Below, piece by piece: positions 43,961 to 54,623 of a stretch of 64,000 nt of DNA. This stretch comes from Branchiostoma floridae (taxonomy: Eukaryota; Chordata; Leptocardii; Amphioxiformes; Branchiostomatidae): NCBI RefSeq assembly GCF_000003815.2, contig NC_049986.1, positions 20,489,720 to 20,553,719 of the forward strand. The letters run 5' to 3'. The translations under genes were made by a program, and so were the position numbers. How positions within the stretch are numbered: the stretch's first letter is position 1; each line of letters begins with the position of its first letter. The notes below the pieces were generated by a model. The model made no database searches. It saw only the letters and a list, made by a program, of their open reading frames with translations, and had not been told where the DNA came from.

Positions 43961-45192
43961 AATATCCATGACCAACTACTCCACCCACATAAACACAAGG
44001 ACCTGCCAGTCTGCGGTCTGCTATGCTGTCTTCGTAGGAGTGATTGATTACCATGAAACTCATGAGAAACACATTGGAATGACAGTTTGTAATTGGCCAT
44101 AAGGAAAGCTTTCAGATATGTTTCCTCCAAAGCAAACATAAGGAACCCTCTGACTAGGGGGAAAAGGGAAGATGCACACTGGGAGTATCTCCTCTTCTGC
44201 TGGGTGTGTTTCTCCAGTGTTTCCCCAGAGTTTCTACTATATAATTGAACTGAGCTTTGGTATAAGATTAGGGGTATACTTGATGAGTACATCCCTGACA
44301 GGCACCGGTGCAGCAATTGGGACCTAAGCCTAACTGGTACCATTTATTCATGTACCGATCATCTGGCCAACCAATCAACCTGTCTGGAGCAATCAATGGC
44401 CACTTTTAGCTCAGTCTCTTAAGTGATTGTTGAGAACAAATGTGACTGTACATATTTTGATATAGTGTAAGGATATGTTGTTGTTGTCATGAGAATGTGC
44501 ATTGCTGACAAAAAGCCTTCTATTGTTGATATAGTATATGCCTGTATTGTAACTTTCTAAATGAGATTAACTGCCCTCAATTTCTTAAGAATTACATTTC
44601 ACTTCTCTATTTTTTACTATTTCTAGCTTTATCAACATAAAATGTGCATACCATGTCATCTGTCCAAGTTAGGGGACATTTTTATAACCCAAAGAACAAT
44701 TGTTCTTGCAATAGAAAGCAAAAGATCCAGAAAGTATGTTACTGCGTGCGGAGCAATGAATGGTACATACTTAACGATTGAAGTCGGTGGTAATGCTTAG
44801 TTGGCGTATGAGACAGTAAATGTTGATTAGGTCTGGTAATACCCCCTCACATTAGGCAAAAACCGATCGGACGACGAGTCTGCGAGCTCTAAATTTACAT
44901 TACGTGCCATTAAACTCTCCAGCCAGGCTGTTTTGTTGTGTTATTTAAGCCTTACATCCTCACCCCAGTCCTTTGAAAAAAAAAAAACTTTTTTTTTACC
45001 TTTCGGTCCAATTTTTTTTGGAAAAAAAAAAAATCCGAGAAGGAACCAATAAAGATGGTGCGGCCTAATTGATGCGTCATCATCGTTAAATGTTAATCCA
45101 AGGACGTATCTAATTACCTTCACTGGCTCCGAGTTTCGCGCAAAACAACCATTGTCAGGCTTATCGGTTATTCTGACAAATACACAAATGTA
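43961..45192. other. Intergenic stretch
   Basis: No gene seen. Around 44840-44890 there is a half copy (cccctcacattaggcaaaaa..cgatcggacgacga) of the fold-back at 52001-52130. Homopolymer A/T runs lie at 44975-45035. Confidence 0.4.
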
Positions 45193-45351
45193 GTCTCCAA
45201 GCAGACCCTACGGTGCCTGTAAGATCGTATCAAAGCTAGCAAAGGAGTATAGCCCGTTTGACTCCCTTTGGTCGGCTATTTCCCTTTGGCTGGCTATACT
45301 TATTTGCTAGCTTTGATACTATCTTTAAGGCATTGTAGACTGCTTGGAGAC
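45193..45351. mobile_element. CTCCAAGCAGACC-type MITE, copy C, with exact 12-bp flanking repeat
   Basis: GTCTCCAAGCAGACCCTACG on the left and TAGACTGCTTGGAGAC on the right, with inner arms around tatcaaagctagcaaa. Both sides carry the identical 12-mer TACACAAATGTA (45181-45192 and 45352-45363). This length is longer than the target duplication of the common cut-and-paste superfamilies. Confidence 0.85.
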
Positions 45352-45363
45352 TACACAAATGTA

Positions 45364-46157
45364 CTATCTGATTCTGAAGGAAAAAGAAAATTACCAAGGT
45401 CTTCTTTTATTGTAAGAAGGGGAGCAGGACCGGTCAGGTCATAGGTCATGAAAGGGCAAGGCTATGGGGAATGTGGAATGTCCTTGGGCACACTGGTACC
45501 TTTTGTTCAAACGTAAGGCTACAGGAAGTAAATTGTATGGATAACATCAGAGCGCTCAAAAACATATTTTTTTCCTCGGGGATGGTCAGATAGACCAAAA
45601 TTGGCAAAAAATGTTGTGTTGCAGTCTGATAATCATACATGTGCTTGTAGAAGTGACATTAGGGAGGTAGCCATGACTATAGTTTCAGACGTGAAACTAG
45701 TATCACTTTTAGCAAAACTAGCTCACTTCTTTAATACAGGAATAAATAAAATGCTTAGCTTTGTGAGTTGTGATGCCACGTTTTGTCACTTCAAATCTTT
45801 TCATGGTGTCTATTTTTAACATTTAGCCATTTTTTTTACCCCATCTTGTTTTTTTCGCGCTATTTCATTATTTTTGCACTACACGTAGAATGTCACCCAT
45901 AAAATTTATTTGCTGTGGCCTAACATCGTGAGTGCGGCCAGTTGAGTCAGATAATTAAAGGCGAGGCCACACGTCAGGACGCGCGTTCACATCGCATATC
46001 TGCGCGCGCTCCGCTCTCCGAGTATCAGTTGGCGACTGCGACAGTGCGCCTCAGCACGTAGTGACTCCCTTGTCAGTCGAAGAAATCACAGTTTTAGATT
46101 GAGCCGCGGACTTTTGCCACTTTTGAGAACAGCCAGGTGTAGAGTTGGGCGCACAAC
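45364..46157. other. Upstream region of the C-type lectin gene
   Basis: No ORF or RNA gene. A GC-rich stretch at 45960-46060 just before the start codon is a plausible promoter/5' UTR, by position only. Confidence 0.35.
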
Positions 46158-47946
46158 ATGAAGGCTGTCCTCGGGTTCGTCATTGTCATTCTGGTGGCGC
46201 ATGTGTGTTCAGCCACTTCAGGTACGTAGGTAATTTAAACTCACGTTTGATTGCGATTGAGTCTTTTTCTGACACTGTGGTACCATGTAGGCTGGGTGTA
46301 CAATTATTTTTTTATTTCTGTAAATGCTTTTTGTTTTAAGTATTCTAGTCACAAACTAATATGAAATCCCGGCGAACTCTACGAACCGCCAGTGGAAAAC
46401 AACTTAATGGTTACTCGTTAAGGGTGCTACAAACGGAAAGAACAGTTCATTCATGACTTTTACAGTGCTGGGGTGATCAACTCCTATACAAAATAGGAGG
46501 GAATTCGATTAATTAATGAGAATATTTTATCATAGTAGTTGTTTTAATGGATCTCTTGTCCCAAACATGATGTAGTCTTGACATTTGGGAGAAGATAGAT
46601 TTTGACATCAAGACAAGCTGTGACAAGATTGAACCCCATAACATTTGATTTTGGAACTGCAGGAGCATATTTGTCAATATATTCCAATGAGGATAACTGA
46701 AGAAAGAAAGGACAGATTGGCACCATGTTAGGCATGCATGTAACTTAGGCAAAGATGTACAGACGGTATATGCATGTACGCTAATGAGATTTTTTAGCAT
46801 AATTAATGACGATATTGTGTGATTCCATTGTAACCAACCCCCTTCGTAACAAATGGTTTAATCTAACTCTCCCTGTACCGTACGGTACAGGGTGAATGAC
46901 CTGTATCGGTTATACCAGTCCGTCTGGCCAGCATGTGGCCTTGAAACTCCAAGCAGATGTACAGCAAGTTTTATTCCTCAATGGGAAAGGGTTGGATTTT
47001 CATTCACATATTTAAGTTATGTAAAGTTTTTTTAATGATATTTTTTAGACTGTCAACTCCAAAACCCGACCTTCCAGACGGACGATTTTTATGTCTACAA
47101 CGGTATTTGCCATTGGTTCTCCGTGAACATGGCCTGGTCTAACTACACGGGTGCTAGGACGTTCTGCAGCCGTCGCGGCGCCAGGCTTGTTACGATCAAG
47201 GACTCTGCCAAACAGCGGTGGCTTGAGAGTCTCTTTACCACCAACAGCTTGCCGAGAAGGTTTGTTTTCAATATCTAAGAGAGTGAACGCCATGCTCAAT
47301 ACGTTACTTCAAAAGTAAGGGAGTAATTTGACCCTGCATAACTTCTTCAGTGTAGTCGTTTTGAAATTTCCAAATTAATTCCAAATTTCCAAAACCCAAA
47401 ACTTCTTATCATTAAAAAATCGAAAGTAATCATAGTACAATGTCTAACCTTCTTACAACACAAATGTATACACGGATCAAATTTTCAACGACCACTGTCG
47501 GCTTCTTCAGAATCGACAATGACCAATATCTTGCGAACGTAAAGTCTCAAGAGTTTAACAGACACGTAATCTTGCGGATGCGTGACTTCAGCCATCCGTC
47601 AAACGTGCTATGAAGTTTATAACGCCCATCATCTATGTTCAGTGATGGATGGAGCGCCCTGATGAAAATGGTCTCTTACCATTATACCTCTAACAAAGGA
47701 GTAACTGATTCTTTTCATTCTTTTTCCATCGCACATACAGAAACTTTTGGATTGGATTGGACGACCTTGACGAGAAAAATTTCAAGTGGAGCGACGGTTC
47801 GGCTTTCGACGTCGCCAACGACTACAACAACTGGTACAAGCCACTGAAACATCACAAGCTCAGGGACTGCGCTCTGCTCCACCGCGTGGGCAAGAAGTGG
47901 GTTCTGGTCAGCTGCAGGAGACGGTTCCGCTACATCTGTGAAATAC
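46158..47946 (+). CDS. Secreted C-type lectin-domain protein
   Basis: Exons 46158-46221, 47049-47259 and 47741-47946, phases 1, 2 and 1. Exon 1 is a signal peptide (MKAVLGFVIVILVAHVCSA). Exons 2-3 encode one C-type lectin domain: DCQLQNPTF...GICHWFSVNMAWSNYTGARTFCSRRGARLVTIKD..., then the WIGLDDLD...[10 protein letters not shown] block and RDCALLHRVGKKWVLVSC...YICEI. The canonical EPN/QPD and WND calcium motifs are not evident, so sugar binding by the usual route is doubtful. At 47946 the frame is in phase 1 at a GTAAGT donor. I could not find the terminal exon. If the intron were retained, the frame stays open through the 21-bp repeats to a TAA at 48192-48194. It is the inverted paralogue of the CTLD at 54624-56501. 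Confidence 0.85.
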
Positions 47947-48146
47947 GTAAGTTCATCTGTGAAATACGTAAGTTCATTTGTGAAATACGTAAGTTCATCT
48001 GTGAAATACGCAACTTCATCTGTGAAATACGTAAGTTTATCTGTGAAATACGTAGGTTCATCTGTGAAATACGTAGGTTCATCTGTGAAATACGTAAATT
48101 CATCTGTGAAATACGTAAGTTCATCTGTGAAATACGTATTCCTAAG
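47932..48146 (+). repeat. Tenfold 21-bp repeat of a splice donor at the CTLD exon end
   Basis: The unit gtgaaatac|gtaagttcatct repeats at 47937 + 21n for ten copies. Each copy holds the exon end (ICEI) and an intron start: GTAAGT in five copies, GTAGGT in two, and GTAAAT, GTATTC and GCAACT in one each. The period is a multiple of three, so the retained frame reads (ICEIRKF)n. The paralogous exon at 54624 has a single GTGAGT and no repeat. Confidence 0.92.
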
Positions 48147-48264
48147 TGTTCGCGGTCAGATTTGTCTTGGGGAGTCAATTTCGTACGGATTTAACGTAGG
48201 CATTGACAGTACGAAAACCTGACAAACATTTTGCACGATGGTCCTTAAAGAATTATTGCCATTG

Positions 48265-49440
48265 GTGTAATAACAGGCTTATTTTTTAATGAAATGGGAC
48301 GAAATTTAGCCTAAAGGTGAAGACATATATCTTGAAGTATCTAATTTTGTTGTCCAGATAATTATGACTCACTGAGTTAATTGGAAAATGACAACACCGT
48401 TGGAAGCTCACCCTGGGCGACGAGCGGCGCAATTAACATGCAATTGAAAAAATCCCTGACCACATTTTAGCTATTGTATAACTTATAAGAAGAAACTACA
48501 TATACAAAAAATGTATCTGATAAAGCTCTATAAGCTACGAGCTCATTTTCACTTTTGAAATCCAGCGTAGTGGTGGAGTAAGGTATTTGGCTATTTGACC
48601 AAATTCTTGAACTACCTCACTTCATCAGCTGGAACTGTTGGGGGCTCAGAGATAAAAACTAACATGCAATCCATAGACTGAGATATCTATTATTAGGCAC
48701 GTGTGATTTCAGCTTTCTACAGTAATTGTAAGTCGGTCAGATTTAGAGGAACTTAATATCTTCTGACTTCAAGAGGTGTGGTCATTTTACATCTACATCT
48801 ACATTAAACTACCCCAGGGGCAAAGTAGGGGGAGGAGTTGGGGTTCCGGTCTAGGCGGGCAAGCCTCCAGCCTGGCACGAAAGGACCCAACTGTGGGGGC
48901 TGTGGTCACTACCGTGCCAGGCAGGGAGTTCCACTCCGGTATGGGATGGGGAAAGCAACTCAGTCGCTCATATAATATAAAAATATGAACTACAAATGGA
49001 TTTATTTCAATCTTAAGAGGGTATATTCTTTTACCTATGTGCCAAATTTCATCTCATTTGGTCAAAAAACTTTCATTGATTTTTGAAGGACCTTTGCACA
49101 TTAGTTTTCAATACAACTTTTAACTGATACAATCCAAGGATAACGTCATCTTGAATCTTGATAACATTGCTGGTAACATTACAGTTGGATTTTGTATCGC
49201 AGGTTTGACCGTTCGACGGGTGTGACCAGGCCCTTGATTAAGCGATAGAAACTTCAATTCTATAAAAGGCTTACTTTTTCATGAAATGAAACAAAATTCG
49301 GCAAGGTGAAGGCATATATCTTGAATTATCACTACTGACTGAGTTACAGTCAAACCTGTATCAGCGGCCACCTTTGCATAGTGACCACCTGATAACATTG
49401 AGGGTAACATTACATTGGGCACACTGCTGACTTTGGGGTG
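48265..49440. repeat. Degenerate direct repeats
   Basis: The block 'aacaggcttattttttaatgaaatg..acgaaattt.gc.aaaggtgaagacatatatcttgaa' at about 48272-48345 recurs at about 49262-49330. A 'gataacattg..ggtaacattaca.t.gg' block recurs at 49160 and 49392. No coding sequence. Confidence 0.5.
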
Positions 49441-49550
49441 AGTGTGGGGGGGGGGGCTCTTGATTAAGCAATAGCAGAAACTTCAAGGTAGTGCTTGAGA
49501 AATGTTACTATGGCACAAATGCAATTTAAAGTCTGTTCGCACCTGTCACA

Positions 49551-50890
49551 TTAAGATTTTTTAATCTTTGCTGACACCGTCTTTGTATTCATACGCCTTG
49601 ACGTCCTTGGTTTCAACACATTGTCGTTTATCTGCAGCTTAAACACATGGCCTGATCCACTGCCGACGCTGAAGACGACATGCATCGGCTGAGCAGACAG
49701 TTTCTTCCGCGCAAACAACACTTTCTTCATCACCTGCACCAAAGTACTGCGGGCTAAATGTATGCAAATTGCTTGAGTTTGAAGTCTTGTATTTAGTCAT
49801 CAATACACTGGTGTAAGATGAGAGAAAATGCATTTAAAGCAATGTGGCAATGCTTCAATATACAGTTGAGCTTAAAACAAACTCATCTTACTGCTTCCTC
49901 TTTCCAGTCCGACAGGAATGAATAAATGAATGGAATGAATAAAATCAACGAAAAAAATGATGAATGATTGAATGAACGCACTTAATTGCTCGACAATCGT
50001 ACATTTTACAGTGTATGGCAAGGACGTTTTACCAACAATACTACAAGGCTAATTATATATAATAACCTATGCTGCATCTAGAACTAGAAAATATAATCGA
50101 CAGAATGCTTGGTATGTATTAGATATCCTTAAGGATGAACTTAGGTCAATACTACAATAATTGTAATCAGCAATTTATTAGTGTGACGGCTTGATATTCA
50201 TTTGAATATTATTCTATCATTGTAAGCAAAGGTATTTGCTTGCATTCATTAGCGATAAACTCACTTGTCTGACCCTTTACATCAGCGTAGGTGACGATTT
50301 TAGTTACAAAGTAAAAGTTTTCTCCAAACCCAACCAAACTAAACTGTGCGTGCGTTCCCAGGTATTTCATTTGATGGAGGAAATATCTATCTATATATCT
50401 AATTATTGTGCTATTTGCAAAATCAACAAATGCCTGTAAATCAACAAGTCGTAGAATGCCAAAGAAAATTGCAAAGTTAACGAAAACGGTGCGGAGAGTC
50501 TATTGTTCAGCATATCATACTCTCGCTTATTATTCAGACCACTCAGATTTCATAAGGCAACATTTCGCTAACGCTGGCACCGCATCATCATCAGTTTTGA
50601 GTTTGCCAGTGAGAATCATCCATCTGTAATCGAATCTACATCGCCTAAAATGGAAAAATGCAAGTAAAATAGGTCTACTACACAACCAATGAATTCTGTA
50701 TTTAGTTATTGAAATGTTAAACTTAATTGAAGCTTTCAGCTTGGATGTTGAATCACAACCTCATTATTGTATACACATGTAATCGTTTTTGAGCAAGACA
50801 ATACATTTTTACGTGTTGTTGTGCAAATGTGGGAATAAAAGTGAGGTCACAATTCCGTTTGTCCGGGTTGTTTTGTTGTTTTCATGATCA
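49551..50890. repeat. Left arm of a degenerate inverted duplication
   Basis: Reverse-complement matches to 52300-54180: 49620-49870 pairs with 53930-54170 (shared tattgaagcattg, cattttctctca, caagcaatttgcat, tctgctcagccga and gtgtttaagctgca), and 50640-50890 pairs with 52300-52560 (shared gtgacctcacttttattccca and ataactaaata(ctaaata)cagaatt). Roughly 75-80% identical by eye. Confidence 0.75.
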
Positions 50891-51359
50891 AGTGCTTTAG
50901 TATTTCCTGTAACTTGTCATCAAACTAAGGAAGTAAGCAACCAAACCAACCTGGCCTCGGCAACCATTTTTTTGCTCCACTCATTGAGTGGTTGCTGAGA
51001 TCTGTCCATTGGCCAGGTCTCCCAAAATGGCCATTTGGTACCAAACAAAGGGACAGGGTATGACGTACTTTTTCGAAATTTTTGATTCCACTTCTTCATT
51101 ATTTTGCATGATAACCATGTCAGATGCTCAGCTTTATAGAAATTATAACGTGTTTTGTGACTCAAATCTATAGAACTACCAAAAATCGTTAATTACAAGT
51201 CATTAAACGCGGTTTTAATAATCACCAACCACATTCCATGAGTATTTCTCTGACCTAAATCATACAAATACTTTTGAATATATTTGGAGTCATTTTGAAA
51301 TAAAATTAGGCAAATTTATACAATGGTTTGACTGTACGTGAATCGTCATCTGGTAAGAA

Positions 51360-51570
51360 TACTGTAAATGCATTTAAGTTAGCGGGGATTCAATTTCGCG
51401 GTAGCGGGAAAAAGGACCTTTCGCGGTGGATTTAAGTTCGCGGTAACACCATAGACTGCAGTCTAATACCATAGTAGAAAAATGTTCGCGGTGGTCTAAG
51501 TTCGCGGTAAAGTGGTCACCGCGAAAACCGCGAACATTAATCCACCGCGAACATTTCTGCATTTACAGTA
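51360..51570. mobile_element. TACTGTAAA MITE, copy 2
   Basis: A 211-bp element with ends TACTGTAAATGCATTTAAG and CTGCATTTACAGTA, and the same 'ttcgcggtgg..taagttcgcggta' core as 38032-38242. It lies near the centre of the inverted duplication. Confidence 0.8.
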
Positions 51571-52000
51571 TGCTGCCTTTGCACAGGTCTGAAAAATTGT
51601 ATTAATTTAATTCAGGAAAGTACAAATCTGCATAACTTTCTTCATTGGATTGAATATCAACATTTTCCATATGTATGACCCCTTTCTCGTTCTGTTTATA
51701 GCTCTTAATGTAGCGCACTTCATCAAACTGTCACGTTTGCAGAAAACTCACTTGTACGAAAAGCAGAATGGGACGCAATTCTGTAATTATCCGGGTGTAA
51801 TATTCCGGAGCAAAAATGCTAAGATTTAGCCGCAAAACAATGTTTTTCGGTGGATCATAAACTCGAATTCATCTTTTTCATATTTCATTTTGATACGGTG
51901 CAAACTTTCAGATTTGTCAAAAAAACAAGGTTTTGGTCCATTTTGTAGGCACGTTCTAACCCCTAATTGGAAGTAGTCATTCCGTAAATTGATGTCATAA

Positions 52001-52130
52001 TACCCCTGTCACATTATTCAAGATCTTCGGGCGTATCGACGAAAGATCGGCCATATTTATAAGCGAGGCTCGGGCGATTGCCACAGATCGTCGTCCGATC
52101 GATTTTCGCCAAATGTGACAGGGCCTAGGG
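52001..52130. mobile_element. Fold-back MITE, CCCCTGTCACATT ends
   Basis: TACCCCTGTCACATT on the left and AAATGTGACAGGG on the right, with inner cgatc-rich arms (tcgacgaaagatcgg / cgatcgattttcg). Confidence 0.65.
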
Positions 52131-52299
52131 GCATTAGAACGAAGGCGGAATTTTTTAGAAGTGCGGTAACTTCTGCGGTCAGACTTTTAAATCAATGTAT
52201 TATGTAATGGAAAAATATATATTTCTATACTTTACTTTATTCTTTATTTCAGGTTTCTTTATATACATGTGTTTAATCGATCCTTACAGAAAAACAACA

Positions 52300-54180
52300 A
52301 CAACAAAAACAACGCGGACAAAAAGCATTGTGACCTCACTTTTATTCCCATAGTTGCACACCAAGGCATATTTTTTTTGGTCTTGATCATTAAATGTTAG
52401 ATATGAAGAATAGCCAGGCGGAAGTCTCCTATGGCATAAAACTGAATAACTAAATACTAAATACAGAATTGCATGAAATTTTTACTGATGGTGACTAGTA
52501 CCGTGTAGTAGACGTAGTTTACTTAATTTTTAATCCATTTTAGGCTATGCATGTTAATCAATTAATCTTTATTGCGCAACAGATGTATCATGTTGAAATG
52601 ATTATATATGTATTATACCCCCTGGGGGCCTAAGAACTGATATGTTGCGAGCGTTGGCCAAAACAATGTCCTACATTATGAAATCTAAGCGGGGATGGAG
52701 GTTGAACTATTGAATACAGAGAGTATGGTATTTTCGTGTTTTTTTTTTCTTTTTCGCCTTTTTAATAATTAATTGACTTTGTAATTGTCTGGCATCCTAC
52801 ATCATCGGTATCCGTTTTTCGACTTTTTGTGTGCAATTTACGACAGCCATTTTCTCATTTGCAGTTGATTTCTATCATGTTCGATTGTTTTAAACTCGCA
52901 AATTGAAGAGCGCGATGATGCCATCCATATAATTAAACCAACATGGCCTGTATACTGCAAAATACCCTATGTGTGTTTGAGTACCACCGTCGAATCGTGC
53001 AATTAAGATATCTAGACTTATCCGTGCAAATCTGAGTATTGTTCCTTATCCCTGCACGTACTTTAATTGCTAAGAATAATGATATAAACATCTTTCTGAA
53101 GCAAGTGCAATAGGTAGGAAAGCACGCACATAAACAAATCAAGAATTGTGTCGCATTACTCCTAAGTTTATGCTTTCTTTCGTTTGGAAGCTATATCGAA
53201 TGTGGAGAAAAGTTTGTAACAATCAGTCTTAACATGTCACCTATATTACTAGTATTGTGTTGTATTAATGTCACCTATATCAATATATTAATAAGACAAG
53301 TGAGTCCATCGCTAATGACATTAACCAAATAGCTTTACATTGCAGCTGAAATAATAGATGATTACATGAATATAAATCAAGCCACTATGTACTGACTATA
53401 GATCCCTAATTACAATAATAGAATCTGATATTAACCTAAGCTCAACTGATGCGCATATCCAAACATTCTCTATGCATATCTCAGATCTTAGACTTTAACA
53501 CCAATTTGGAAAGACTATGAATATGTGATTATTGTCAATAAGGCACACTTCACTCTATCTGGTACTGTTAGAGTAACACTTAGTGATAGTTTCTACATTC
53601 TACTGTTCTATATTCGTCCAGATACTATGACACTTTCTTTTTACTTCATTCCAAAGCAAGACTAAATGATTTATTAAACCCATATACCATTTTTTTATTA
53701 TATCGGATGCAAAATAGTTTAGCCTTACAGTATATTTTTGGTAAACGGTTGTTGCTATAGATTGTAAATGTACGATTGTCGAGCAATAAAGTGCAATAAT
53801 TGATTAATCAATTAATCGTTCATTTCATTAACTCATACATTCATGTCCAGCCGGACTGGAAAGAATAATTAGTAAGATTCAAGAGCGTGCATACAGGACC
53901 TTCCTTATAATGGTTTTGCTTTAAGCTCAGCTGCATATTGAAGCATTGGTGCCACATTGCTTTTAAGGCATTTTCTCTCAGGTTACATCAGAATATTGAT
54001 GACTATATACAAGACTCTCAACTCAAGCAATTTGCATGTACTTAATAGTCATCAATACACTGGTGCAGGTGATGACGAAAGTGTTGTTTTCGCTGTCGAA
54101 TCTGTCTGCTCAGCCGAGCCTGTCTTCTGCGGCGGCGACAGTGAATCAGGCGATGTGTTTAAGCTGCAAAAGAAAATACA
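52300..54180. repeat. Right arm of the inverted duplication
   Basis: Mirror of 49551-50890. The centre of symmetry is near 51.6 kb, and the two CTLD genes lie outside the arms in opposite orientation, so the duplication probably once covered both lectin loci. A conserved stretch near 54071-54165 (GDDESVVFAVESVCSAE in translation) has its partner near 49741-49650 (GDEESVVCAEETVCSAD). Confidence 0.7.
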
Positions 54181-54224
54181 GTTTTTTTTTCTATTTGCTT
54201 TTTGGACAGACGAGGACGTTGTGG

Positions 54225-54404
54225 CACTGCACTCAAGTTTTGTAACTTATATTAACAATGCCACATACACGGTACAGACAGAAGGAAAGTCGTGTAAAGT
54301 GCCTTTCCCAAGGGCACAACGTCGGGGGCACGGTGGGAATCGAACTCAGAACCCATAGATTCCGAGCCGAACGCTCTACCAGTTACGCCACGCCCGACGC
54401 CACA
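54225..54404 (-). mobile_element. tRNA-derived SINE
   Basis: Read on the minus strand from 54404, the head has a Pol III A box (TGGCGTAACTGG), a B box (AGTTCGATTCC) and complementary ends (GTCGGG / CCCGAC), as in a tRNA. It continues into a GTGCCCTTGGGAAAGGCACT body typical of tRNA-derived SINEs. It is not a functional tRNA because it runs on without a tRNA 3' end and its anticodon arm is imperfect. Confidence 0.65.
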
Positions 54405-54623
54405 GTTTGAGGAAACCAAAGGCACAAGGACATGTAAAAACAAGGACGGTGTCAAAAAAAATCAAGAAAAGTTTAAACTACCAACCATAATTATATTGCA
54501 CTTGTGGTCACAGGAGCTACAGACGAGGGCCTCAAGAAAAGACCCACCCCTGCCGTCTCAGATTGACCAAAATAGCCTTGTCTATAAAGGGTAAACTTAA
54601 GTTCAAACGCCAGAGACACTCAC

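Noticed and set aside
43867-44343. 158-codon minus-strand ORF as a gene
   Set aside because: It runs through the (CA)n tract and the terminus of a repeat element and has no recognisable motif or splice context.
47947-48194. (ICEIRKF)n tail as a definite part of the lectin
   Set aside because: Each unit contains a good splice donor, so the first GTAAGT is the default exon end; translation of the repeat needs intron retention or distal donor use.
54310-54404. Functional tRNA gene on the minus strand
   Set aside because: A and B boxes are present, but the anticodon arm is imperfect and the sequence continues into a SINE body.
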